Origin: Linum tenue
Lineage: Eukaryota > Streptophyta > Magnoliopsida > Malpighiales > Linaceae
Assembly (NCBI GenBank): GCA_946122785.1
Contig: CAMGYJ010000011.1
Coordinates: 41,566,513 to 41,630,512, forward strand
Length of the DNA stretch: 64,000 bases
Direction of reading: 5' to 3'
A model generated the notes under the pieces. The model saw nothing but the letters and a program-made list of their open reading frames with translations, did no database searches and was not told the origin of the DNA. The position numbers and the translations under genes are program-made. Position 1 is the stretch's first letter; every line of letters begins with the position of its first letter. This document shows positions 43,641-55,291 of the stretch, in pieces.

Positions 43641-45758
43641 CTTAACCCACACAACCCAACCGGTCGTAACCAGCCGAATTACCCACCCCCTTCCCTCAAT
43701 ATTGAGTGATTGTGGTGGGGCCTCTAAAAAGTAAATGCATGTATTCTAGTTCTATATAAAGAAAAAAAAAACAACTTAATCTCCCAAATAAATGAATTAG
43801 ATCAATACACCATTTGAAATCACAACTTCCAAACGACCCCTAAGAAACTAAACAAACTAAATACTTGCACAACTACACTAACTAATTTACAAGTTGGGAG
43901 CTCACTTAAGCATTGAATCCTCCAATTTCTTCATTAGGTCAATGTTGATTACTTTCCTAGATTGATTTACTCGATACTTCTACCACAGAGAGTTCTATAC
44001 TAGATTGGACTCCCTATTCGAGTTATCCAACCCTGCTTAATTACACTACCCATAGAGGTACACCATACAACTGACTTAAGCAATTAAGGTGTTCACAACT
44101 AACTCCCACAATTGGGTAAAACACAATACGACATTATGGACCCAATCACACTCGTTCATAGACGCTCAATAATGTTAGTGCTATACTCAACCTAGAGAGA
44201 TATTCCAAATTCCCCAAACACATTCTCAAACACATTCCCCAAACACATGCTCAAAAACACAATACGACATTAAGGGAAGATGGAAGGTAGTAGATGAAGG
44301 TTAGACGCTAGAAAGCTATCTGAATTCCCCAAACACATTCTCAAAAGAGCACTACGTTCCAAAAGAAAACCCCTTTGACGGTTTAACTTAAACGCTATGA
44401 CTAGTTGTCGCTGACGCGAGACAGTTATTTCATTCAAAACACATTAAAAAATGGAGTATCGTTTTGCAAAACTTTTTTCGAGTCCAAAAGTGGAGAGAGT
44501 CCAACACATATGCTCTAGTCATCACTAGTCAACATTATCAACCAACCAAAGAGAAAGTGGAAGCAAAACATGGTCCAACATCCTCCGTAGCGCTACCGTA
44601 TCCTCCTTTAAATGCACACCATCATGAAAGTTAACAATTTAAAGCACATTGAGTAGATAAACGCAAAGAGCAAGGTTTTTGGAATCCTTAATTCTGAAAA
44701 TAAGGGCATTTAAACGAGGTTCCAAAACACTCTCAATATAGGCCATAAGACTATCATTCATCCACAAGTGCTTGGAGTCCTTTTTGTTTTAGCATTCAAC
44801 TAGGCTCCAAAGCATTCATAAGATAGACCAAATCATTCATTCACACACACGCATCATGGAACACCCCCACACTTAAAGCACAATATTTCCTCAATGGAGA
44901 AAAGAGAAGGAGGGTAGAACAAATTTATTGGGTTATGTATGAATAATGGTGGACGACCGGAGGACGGGCCACTCGGGAGAGCAACTCAGCACACCACAAG
45001 CTGACAAAGATTGACTTATTTAAAGGAAATTAAATACAAACCCAAGGGTTTAGTTGCCTCCCAACAAATGCTTCTTTCACATCATGAGCCGGACAATAGC
45101 TCCTAAGTCTCGTTCATCCCAAAACCTCCTTGAAGTTGAGGTTCTCGTTGGTGATGTGGAGGTGCAAGTCACGAGCATTTGGTGTGGTAAGTGATGATGG
45201 TGATGGCTCATGGACTTGGTGAGACTTGAGGCTCCACCCACGATACCTTTTATTCTTTCCTTCTTCTTTCATCTTGTTGCCCATACCCTGTAAGACATCA
45301 TGGATTGACCACCATCATATCCACCAAGAGGGATTGATGATGGTTTGGCCTTGGCTTGGCAAAGAGTTGCAAATGGGTCCTTCTTGAGAAGTGCATCAAG
45401 GTTGGGTGGAAAGTTTTGGTACCACTTGTAACTTGTAGAAGCTTCATCCACCACGACCTCGTCCATTGATCGAACACCACTTGCCTTCTCAACCTCCCTT
45501 CCTTCTTCAAAATTTCGTTCCTTCCTTTGGGAACAATCGAGATTCTCCTCTCATTCTATTCTCACTTCCTCCTCATCAACCTCTTTTCTCACCCTTTCTT
45601 GCTCTTCCTCAAACACATGTCAGATAGCAAGTTGCCAAGTAATGTCTTCGATAAGGTCATCTAGCTTGACCACTTTTGAGATTTGGTCTTGAGATGGGGA
45701 AAGGTATGAGAGTTGTCAATGAGCTTCAAACCTAGGTTTTTTCCTGGTAACCTAGAAG

Positions 45759-45776
45759 TCCTCGACAATGGTGTCA
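45759..45776 (-). promoter_or_regulatory. decayed tRNA-Asp primer-binding site
   Basis: TCCTCGACAATGGTGTCA matches the intact site at 18803 at 13 of 18 positions. All five differences are transitions (four C-to-T, one G-to-A). The 6-base spacer to the LTR at 45783 is kept. This fixes the relic's orientation. Confidence 0.75.
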
Positions 45777-45782
45777 AAAACC

Positions 45783-47135
45783 TGACTCGCTCTAAACTAA
45801 TCTCCCAATCGAAGGTCAAGCATAACCATCGACCGGTTGTAGTATAGTGTAAGTAAAGTAACAAAATTATCGAATCCAAGGGTCTGAAGATGTATCGTTA
45901 CTTCAACTTCTGTTTGTTATCTAGCCACACAAAGTTTAATATTAAGAAACTAAACTAACTAAACTACTCTAACCACTACACTAACTAATTTACAAGTTGA
46001 TAGCTCACTTAGGCATTGAATCCCCCTAATTCCTTCATTATGTGGATGTTGATTACTTCCCTAGATTGATTTACTCGATACTTCTACCATAGAGAGTTCT
46101 AGACTTGAGTTATCCAACCCATTCAATTACACTACCTAAAGAGGTGTGCCATACAACTGACATAGGCAATTGAGATGTTCACAACTATTTCCCACAATTG
46201 GGTAAACTGAATATGACACTATGGACTCAATCACACTCGTTCATAGACCTTCAATGATGAATTGGTAGAGCTCTAGTCAACCTAGAGAGATATTCTCTCT
46301 TCTAGGTAAAAAAGCCTCAAATTTAGGGATGAGATCAAGATCCAACAATTGCATGAAATACTCAATTCAATAGATAATAAAGCATCACAATTATAAGATT
46401 TGTCACAAGCATCAACAATCAATCCAAAATTTAGAATTAGGGTTTATCAACCTAAGTGAAGAGAAGTAATCCATAGAGAGGAGAGAGAATACAATATAAT
46501 CTTCAATCTTCATCATTTTTTATTGATCTTCCATCTCCAGATTGACACCTCCAAATCATATCCAAGAACCCTCCTATATCTCTCTCTCTCTCACTCTAGA
46601 ATCGCCCCTTGGGGTGTTTTTAGTTGAAAACCCAACTCTCACCCATAAAAACCTGCAGCTACAACCCTTTTATAGCAGAGCAGTGTGCAGATCACGGCCT
46701 AGGTCACGACCGTGACACATGCTTTGACATGTGCTAAATAAAGCCCCTCACAACATTTTTGTGTAAACCTCACGTGTTTGATGTAAATGTCACAGCCAAG
46801 CCGTGAGGGCTACACTTGGTCAGGAAACACTTATGTTATTGTTTCTCTGGTTGAAACTCATGTCATCTATGCGAATTTCACGGCTTATGTTGCGATCACA
46901 GCCTAGGTCACAGACATGCCATAGGCTGTGACCTGTGTAAATCTGATGCATTTTTGCCATTTTCACCTCCAATCGTCCTGAAACTCGTTCATCGGTCATA
47001 TTTACGTCATATGACCAATATGTGACAAACTAAACATAACCTAGCATAATATAGGCCAATGAATGGTAAACAGTAAACACCAAGTCAAACAATCAAGAAA
47101 TGAAAAATAAACCATGTATAATTGAGCCCGAATCT
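45783..47135 (-). repeat. 5' LTR of the Athila relic
   Basis: 1353 bp. In element orientation it starts near AGATTCGGGCTCAATTATAC and ends GCGAGTCA. The U3 has recurring TCACGGCCTAGGTCAC / GTCACGACCGTGAC inverted words (about 46690-46930), followed by TATAAAAGGG (46665-46674 on the plus strand). This is the same layout as the other two LTRs. The terminal dinucleotide on the right has decayed. Confidence 0.8.
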
Positions 47136-47360
47136 ATAATCCATCTCCATGTTGAAGATTAATTTTAAACTATGAGGCAAGTCATGCGGGGCAAGTTGGA
47201 AAAGCACATCGTAGACTTGAAAGAAAACTTTACACCTCAAAAAAAAACTAGGGTAAGTTTGAATGTCCGTGCATTATGAAATATTTTCATTTGATACCCA
47301 TCGTTAAATTTTCTATTAAAAAACTTAACGATGCAACTAAAATTTAACTTATATAATTTA

Positions 47361-47723
47361 GGGGTAAATACCACATTTGGTCACTGAGATTACTAAATTA
47401 TGTAATGTTTAGTTACTAGAAAAAAAATAATATCAATTTTGGTCACTCGAATTACTGAAACATGTCACATTTAGTCACTCTCCTAATGGAGTTGGACGGA
47501 AACTAATGGGAGAGTGACTAAATGTGACATGTTTCAGTAATTTGAGAGACATTCATAAAAAAAAGTAATTTAAGTGACGGTCGTTGGACGGAGGCTAACG
47601 GGAGAGTGACTAATATGATTTATTTTAGTAATTCGAGTAACCAAAGTTAATATTAATTTTTTCTAATGACTAAACATAACACGAAATCTCATTGATCAAA
47701 TTGATCAAATGTGACATTTATCC
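47361..47723. mobile_element. MITE, 363 bp
   Basis: The left end GGGGTAAATACCACATTTGG and the right end (reverse complement GGATAAATGTCACATTTGAT) are inverted. The flanks TATAATTTA and TATAATTTC share 8 of 9 bases. Internal CACATTTAGTCACTCTCC repeats appear in both orientations. Probably MULE-derived. It lies just upstream of the PTB gene, within its likely promoter region. Confidence 0.7.
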
Positions 47724-47732
47724 TATAATTTC

Positions 47733-48591
47733 TTTTCAACTAAAAAGATTTAGGTGGTCACATTGCGACGAAACCAATACGCAAGTGCATTTAACCCACA
47801 AACAAACGACTCCTAGCTTTAGCCATTCTTCCTTCTTTCTATTACTGTATTACATCACATCTCCCCACCTCGTTCTCTCTCTCTCTCTCTTACTCGGTCG
47901 CTCTCTCGCAGGCAAGCCCTCTCCTCTTTCGGTATATTCCCATCTCATCTCGCCGCGCAGCTTTATCTCCTTCTGTTTCCTGCCTTCCGTCGTCTTCTTC
48001 TTCCTGTGCCTTTCACACCCGTGTGTTTTGTTTCCCGATAGATATCAATGGTGGGCTTATAAGCTCGGGGTGGGGATAGTTTGATTTGGAGCTTCCCGGA
48101 ACCTCCAATACTGATGGCTGTACCGCTTTCGCGCTAAAGTTGTGTTCTTTCTCTTTTTCATGTTCTTGTCGTCTCTGTTCTGCTTTTGCCGGGGAAAGCT
48201 CTTCTAGGGTTTTAAATTTTGCGCAACGTACGAGCTGAATTAGTGGGAATGCTTGTGGGATGGTTTCTTGATATGGATGGTTAATGGTGTTTGCTTGGAG
48301 TGACTGGCCGAAGTATGGTTGTTTATCATCTCAATTGGGGTTCTTGTAAATTCGAAAGCTTGTTTCTTGGTATCTGTTTATGTGTGTTTGGGATTGTGGG
48401 ATTTTCGCCTGTTATAGGTTCTTGATTGGTAGTGCATCTCAGAATGAATTAGACCGAAGTGGGATGTTTGTTGTTAAGAGTATCTGATTTTTCCGCTCCG
48501 AGAGGAAGCAGCAGGGGTCATTACATGCGTTGTTCTTAGTGGTGGAGCTAGTGATTGATTGTGGTTTCAATTTCTGCAGGCTTTACTCGAA
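47733..48591 (+). promoter_or_regulatory. promoter and leader region of the PTB gene
   Basis: A CT-rich stretch with a (CT)n microsatellite (47876-47894) begins a leader typical of plant housekeeping genes. An intron in the 5' UTR is indicated by the acceptor TTTCTGCAG (ends 48579) twelve bases before the start codon. Its donor was not fixed. Small upstream ORFs exist. The transcription start is not visible. Confidence 0.45.
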
Positions 48592-51500
48592 ATGACTGAG
48601 CCCTCTAAGGTAATCCATGTCCGCAATGTGGGGCATGAAATTTCTGAGGTATATCTCCCTCTCCCTGTCCCTCCTTTTATGTATTTTTTACTTTCTCATC
48701 CTTCAGCATCACTCTAAAGTCTAAACTCATTGCAGTAATGCTGTAGTTTATGCACTTTTTTCTAGCCTTCTGAAAGTGTTTCACGCTTGCAAAATAAGTA
48801 GGACTTGTCGTTTTGTTTATGAAAGATAAGTAGGGTCAGTCGATTATGTCATTTCGTGGCATCTGAAATAATCGATTTCGTTTAATATAATGGTTTTAGT
48901 TAATGCATCAGCAAACACATTTTAATTGCAATTAAGGTATGCTATATTAGGATTTGGGAAGAATCTGCTGGTCTTAAGTTTTGCGCTGCAATGCGACCAC
49001 GTGTCAGATTGGAAATCTGACAGTACTGTTGTGTTCTCTAGGCTCATTTACTTGATATTTAACTCTGATCGTGTCTTGAAATTAAGTTTAATGACGATTA
49101 TTTCATCCTTAATGCAGATGTCATGATTTTTTTTATGCTATATATATTTTGGTGTCACTATTGATTGTCGAGATAATATACATAATGTAAACTGTACTGC
49201 CAAAACTGTTCTTAATTCAGAGACAAGACACTGTGTTCATCATGAAATGGTATGAAGCTGGAAACTTTTATGATCTTGTGCTGTATAGTAGTTCATCAAT
49301 ACATGCATAACCCATTTTAATTATACTATTAGGTATGATAATCAATTTTTGAATGTCTAAGTGTGCTTGTTGAATAAAAAAAAAACATCTGTCTGGGCAG
49401 AGGTTTGCTTTTTGCTCCCAGAATGACCATATGGAATTGAATCTGTCTTGCTTTCTCTATGCCTGCCTCTAATACTTGTTTCCTATTCCCAGAATGACCT
49501 GCTCCAGTTATTTCAGCCATTTGGGGTTATAACGAAACTTGTTATGCTTCGTGCTAAAAATCAGGTATGTTTACCATCTCTTATACATATTAAAAAACCT
49601 TCGAAACAAACAGATTGAATTCAGAAGAGTTAAAAAAATATTATCCAGTAGTAGTTCATATGTGGGTACTCCGAATAAAAAGTGCTAGAAATATATGTAT
49701 CTCATACAAGTAGCAGCCATCACTGGTAACTGTGTTGTCTGGTAACTGTGTAGGCTCTCCTTCAAATGCAAGATGTTAATTCAGCGATAAGTGCCCTGCA
49801 ATTTTATACAAATGTTCAGCCAACCATAAGGTAAATGATGAGACCTTTTTGTTTATTTCTAGGAGCCTTGAAGAGGAACTTCATTTCCCAATACGTTCTT
49901 GCAATGCGAAAACATCAGGATCTGCGAACATAATTCGCTTCATATTATCGGATCTTTGGTCTTAAGAGATTTACAAAAGTTTCTTTCTTTCAGAGGTAGG
50001 AATGTCTATGTCCAGTTCTCGTCACATCAAGAACTAACTACAATGGATCAAAGTACTCAAGGACGAGGAGATGAGGTTGGTACTCTAGCCACCCTTAGGC
50101 ATTTAAAAGTTCTTACTGTTAGAATATAATGTGAAGATAGTCTGAAATGTGGCTTCATGTTCTGCTGACTGTTGATCTCCTCTTTTGCCTGGTTCTCCTA
50201 CTTGTATGTTCACCATTATCCCAGGCAAATATATGTTGCAATTAGTGTAATAATATACCGTGAACGATGTTTTTAGACCTTTTCTGTTGTTGTTTTTTAC
50301 CTGTTCAGCACATCTAACCCCCATGGGTTGATTGATCTTATTAGAATATCTTATTGTCACCTTTGCGTCTTTCTAGGGCGTTTAAACGTGGCCTGCTTGT
50401 TCTTTAGAATGTAATTTTATTTAAGCTTATACCTTCTACTAGCTCTATCGAGTGTAACATCCATTAAGGATGACAGGGTATTCTACTGTGAGAAGCTTAT
50501 TGCATGTCCGATCAAAATTTCTAGGCTTTGCTCTGAACTCTACTGACTATAACTTAAATATTTCTCATCTTCAACTTTCGCTTTCTGTCCTGCTCATATA
50601 ATATCTTCTCCTCTTTGTTATTCTTTATATCTTCTCTTCCTCATTCTCTTCTTTCTCTTGTCTCCATGTCTGGTATGTTGTTGGGCACTCTATGGATGCA
50701 GCAGCCAAATCGAATTTTGTTAGTGACAATCCATCACATGTTATATCCTATTACAGTGGATGTGCTGCATCAAGTTTTTTCTCCTTATGGATTTGTGGAA
50801 AAGATTGTGACTTTTCAGAAGTCAGCTGGTCAGCTTCTTCTAGCTTCTTCTCCTATATCTTTCTGTTGATTTTAGTTTCCGTTGTTGATAGCATTTGGTA
50901 TTTGCTTATGTGTTCTGTAGGCTTCTTATGTCCAGCTCTTCTGCCCATGCGTTCTGGAGGTTTTTGATTCTGTCTTGGTTAACTCACAATTCTTTCTTGG
51001 TTCTCTGGTATTTCATGTGTTCCAGGTTTCCAAGCCCTTATTCAATACCAAGTACGCCAGAGTGCAGTATCTGCTCGGACTTCTCTTCAGGTACCATTCT
51101 GTCCTTTCATGTTGAAGGTTATTTGTGTTCTTACTTGGAGCTCTATATCTGATGGGAGAGCTACTGGGCAATCTGCAGGGCCGCAATATATATGACGGCT
51201 GTTGTCAGCTTGACATTCAATTTTCAAAGTATGTACAGTGTGGCTCTAATTTATTCAGTATAGCCTTTGTGGTATCTTGTGCACTTTCTGGTCCTTTAGG
51301 TTTTGGCTGGCTTTGTAGATTTGATTTCTTCCTGCCTTTTGACATTGACTGTTGTGTTTTGTCTCTCTCTAGTTTGGACGAGCTGCAAGTGAACTACAAT
51401 AATGATCGTTCGAGGTAAATCTTCATTCTCATTTATCCTTTTGATACTATTGCAATTATAGTCTTCCAATACTGACCATTGTCTTTGTCAGGGATTTTAC

Positions 51501-52882
51501 CAACCCAAATCTACCTTCAGAACAGAAAGGGAGATCCTCTCAAGTAATGATCGTTATCAATGTCTTAAATCTTTCCACAGCTTCCTTTAAGGATGTAATT
51601 TTTTTATGTGGCTCTTATGAACTTACTAAATCATGTTTCTTTTGGTGTCTGGAATGCAGTCTGGATATGGAGATATGGGGGGCATGTATGACCATCAATC
51701 CTCTGCTGCCGGTGCAGGTGTGCTAGATTTATAAATTAGCAAAGTTGCGTGCTCTTTTCTCATTTAATGTGTGCTTTGTGGGCATAAATTAATCCTTCTT
51801 CACTTCCTCTTGTTATTTGTTGCAGTTCCATATCCTCAGGTTGGCCTCTCAATCACGGTTCTGAGTTTATTTAAAATGGAGGACTTTTCTGCTTATTGTC
51901 TGCATTATTATTCCTTGTCAAGCAACAGGCAGCTGAATCCATGCCAGATTTCCACAATATCTGTATACAACCTTGTTCAGGATGGTAGCTTGAGCTGCAC
52001 ATGATTTATATTGAACTTGCTTTTCGATGTCCTTTTTGTGACTCTTTAGATGGGGAATGCTGCTGCAATTGCTGCTGCCTTTGGTGGAGGATTGCCTCCT
52101 GGCATTAGCGGAACAAATGACCGATGTACTGTACTTGTATCCAATTTAAACCCTGATGTAAGTGTGCTCTCTGTCAATTCTCTTTGAAAATATTTGGTTT
52201 GGTGCTCATCCCTGGCATTGTTGATTCCTGATGCATATTTTCACTGCTGCAGAGAGTAGATGAAGACAAGCTTTTCAACCTCTTCTCTCTGTATGGAAAC
52301 ATTGTCCGAATCAAACTTCTCCGTAACAAACCTGACCATGCACTTGTTCAGATGGGAGATGGTTTCCAAGCTGAGCTGGCAGTCCATTTCTTAAAGGTTT
52401 TGTCCATTGCTATTTCACTATTTCAATCAGCTTGCTAAACTAACAAGTTAATCATATGTTAAAAAATTTCATTGGTACAGGGTGCAATGCTATTTGGAAA
52501 GCGCCTGGAAGTCAACTTCTCGAAGCACCCTAACATAACTCAGGGTGCTGACACTCATGAGTACATAAATTCAAATCTCAACCGCTTCAACCGCAATGCT
52601 GCAAAGAACTACCGGTACTGTTGCTCTCCGACAAAGATTCTGCACATATCTTCCTTGCCTCAGGAAATCGTTGAGGATGAGATTGTAAGGCACCTGGAGG
52701 AACATGGCCCAATCATCAACACTAAGCTATTTGAGATGAATGGAAAGAAGCAGGCCCATGTCCAGTTTGAGACAGAGGAGGAAGCCACAGAGGCCCTAGT
52801 CTGCAAGCATGCCACCACGCTGGGTGGGTCGATTATCAGGATCTCCTTCTCACAGCTGCAATCGATCCGAGAAAGCTCGTGA
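48592..52882 (+). CDS. PTB3: polypyrimidine tract-binding protein, PTB3 type
   Basis: Fourteen coding exons with GT-AG introns: 48592-48648, 49493-49564, 49754-49830, 49994-50075, 50702-50828, 51026-51090, 51179-51228, 51373-51414, 51492-51543, 51660-51717, 51826-51839 (14 nt), 52050-52157, 52253-52396 and 52481-52882. The product is 449 residues. Four RRMs: about 5-82 (VIHVRNVGHEIS, RNVYVQFSS), 98-180 (ILLVTIHHMLYPITVD, CQLDIQFS), 256-335 (CTVLVSNLNPD, LEVNFSKH) and 367-444 (ILHISSLPQE, IIRISFSQ). It binds CU-rich RNA in nucleus and cytoplasm and influences splicing and translation (family knowledge). The exon 5 acceptor is a GCAGCAG tandem. The gene looks intact. A GAT repeat lies in the 3' UTR near 53063. 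Confidence 0.94.
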
Positions 52883-53159
52883 AGCAAGGGAGCAGTCCTA
52901 CACTGGGTAAGGGAATGAATATGGTGGTTGATGATTGTCTCTAAGCAAAATTGGGATCTTTGGCAAAGGATGATCATGATGTTAAAAATGTGTGCTTTGC
53001 TGCTGCAAACCGTTATTTTTTTTCTTGTAATGCTCTTCACTTGTCTCGCATGGACATGGTAGATGATGATGATGATGATGATTATGCTTTGGTTTGACAA
53101 TTTTGATTTGATCATCCTAGTGACCTCTTTTCTTAAGATATTATTGTTGTACTACCCTG

Positions 53160-54160
53160 CTTCCAATTATTTTCATCCGATGGTCAGTCGGATATGAGAT
53201 ATCACCATGGCTAACATGAAGAGTCGGATGACTATAGATTGGGGGTTCTTGATTTTTGCAGATAGTAGCTCCAGTTTTTAATAGTGAGAAAGTAGGGAGG
53301 GAGGGAGATTTTTAGTTTTGGCCTAAGTTTGTGATAGAGAGATTGAGCGTGGGTATCAGAAATGTTTGTATAATTTTATTTGTGTATACTTCTTGGTTAT
53401 AATTAAGCTCTTTGTTATCTACTTATGTTTCTTCTTTCTTGAACACTCCTCTCCTCACAATCCTCTCTTCTTCCCTTCCATTCTTCCTTCCATAGCTTCC
53501 TTCTCCTTTCACTCCCCTCTCCGGCCATGCCTTCTTTCTTTGTTCTCTTCCAAAGTCATTTATTAGACAATCCTATTTCTCCTCCTTCCGCTTTTCGTCT
53601 CCTCTGTTCTCTTCTCTGTTGTCTATCCTTCCGTCTATCTGTGGTTTGTGGGGAAGAAGAGTGAAATTGGGTTTGTGATGGAGGGAGAAGAGTTGATAGC
53701 ATTTGATTTGTTTCTTGAAAAGTTGGATCTGGTTCGTCAACTTTGAAAGTTTTGCTTGGAGGAAATGTGATCTTGGTCTTTGGATCATGCAACCGAGAAG
53801 TATCAGACCAACAGATTGTTAGCAGTACCATGTGAACTGTTAACTTGTTTTTGAATGATGTGGTTCAAATTGCTAGAACAGGCTAATAGTTTGTAGATAT
53901 AGCCGATCTAGGCACTTAACTTGCATGATAACCACCGGTGGCTCCATGAAGCTGAGAGTGCGAATGTTAACTAAAGCATTGTGGTGCGCAATGAGGCTAT
54001 GAAGCTGAGAGCACGAATGTTAACTAAAGCATTGTGGTGTGCAATGAGGCTATCAAACCATCACGAAAACACACACATCATACTTTAAACTACTACTAAC
54101 CGTATCATTAGCATTATTGGAGCTTCCAGTTCAGCCTTCATATTGTCATAACTGGATAGC
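53160..54160. other. intergenic with a 53-bp tandem duplication
   Basis: No gene recognised; minus-strand ORFs at 53556-53831 have no domain. A two-copy tandem repeat (ATGAAGCTGAGAG...GCAATGAGGCT, period about 53) lies at 53946-54051. Confidence 0.5.
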
Positions 54161-54292
54161 GGTTTCCATTTTCGCAACAACTTGTATTCCTCTCTATGCT
54201 TCATGGACGCTACTCTGATCCGAGTAACGTCTTCATTTCTTGCCATGTATCCTCGCTCTCCCAATTCGCTCCCTCAATCCTCGCTATCCTTT

Positions 54293-55091
54293 GGCAGTTG
54301 GATCACTTCGAAATACAGGAGGCCAATTGGGTTGGACGAGAAGATCAAGGTGGAACTAATTGTCATTGGCTGAGTTGCTGTTGATCCCACCACTGGAGCT
54401 CGACTTGGCAAGGGCGAGGTAAGTGTGTAAACTAAACTCTCAAACATTTTATTCTTGTGGGAATGTTGAAAGAGGAGGTGTTGCTTGGATGATGGAGGCA
54501 GGGATTCGCAGAGCTTGAATATGTAATGCTGCGATATATGGGGGCCATTAATGACTACGCTGGTTGTCACTTCAGGTAAGTTCAGCTCAAGAACAGGATA
54601 ACATGTTAGAGTTTTGAGAAAACAAAGGATTTGCTATCCTAATTTTTTTCTCTGGAATGCCCATTTTGCAGTGAAAGATTGCCAATTGTTCTACAATATC
54701 CCAGTAGACAAACTGCCGATCCATGATGTCCCTGTCGACATTATATTCACGCCGTCGCCAACACAAGTCATATTCACCAACACTGGCATCCCAAAGCCTC
54801 GAGGTCAGTTTATCAGTGCATGTATGGTGTTGGCTTACATAACCGGTCGCATTTGAATAAATCTAAGGCATTGGTTTGCATTACTCTTTCGTTTATCTGC
54901 AGGGATCTACTGGGATAAATTGCCTCCAGAGAAACTCGGCCAAGTTCTGATAAGAAAGGAGCGCAATTGGCGTATTACTGGGTCGGCTCAGAGAGCTCAA
55001 GAGACGGATTGAGAAGGAAACTGGACACAAACTACCTACTGGACCATCAGAAAAACTACCCCCTAGTGCTCAGCGGAAGAAACGCAGATAG
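54293..55091 (+). pseudogene. 5-formyltetrahydrofolate cyclo-ligase-like (COG0212) pseudogene
   Basis: Exon remnants keep the C-terminal half of the plant 5-FCL-like protein. RRPIGLDEKIKVELIVIG is followed by an in-frame TGA near 54372 and then VAVDPTTGARLGKGE. After an intron comes a frame with FAELEYVMLRYMGAINDYA. A third exon follows ([31 protein letters not shown]). A last exon starts with IYWDKLPPEKLGQ and then loses frame near 54950 before a tail ending KKRR-like at 55091. Introns are kept, so this is a decayed gene, not a retrocopy. The N-terminal half is missing. Confidence 0.82.
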
Positions 55092-55291
55092 AGTTATGTA
55101 ATGAAGCCATTTAACCGTTAGCATATTGTTTCTTTTAACACTATATAGTATAGAGAAGGAAATACACAAAAGAACAATCGGATTCGCAGCTATTATGTAC
55201 ACACCTAAAACTGTCTTGAGATACATTTGATTCCTCTTTGACAGGGCAAATCATCCATCCACGGGAGGTAGAGTACTCATGATTCAGTACC

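Larger units (their letters stand above)
43770..47135 (-). mobile_element. deleted Athila-like retrotransposon relic
   Basis: Two LTR copies in direct orientation: a truncated left one (about 43770-44213) and a full right one (45783-47135). They share, for example, CTAACTAATTTACAAGTTG and GATTTACTCGATACTTCTAC. Between them are pieces homologous to the non-coding parts of the 7-20 kb Athila. The part near 44400-44900 matches its 3' UTR, including PPT-like CCCCCACACTTAA (44864-44876). The part near 45045-45090 matches its post-integrase spacer (GTTGCCTCCCAACAAATGCT). gag and pol are gone. Minus-strand ORFs at 45269-45510 are unassigned. The relic is an internal-deletion product, much older than the intact element. 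Confidence 0.8.
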
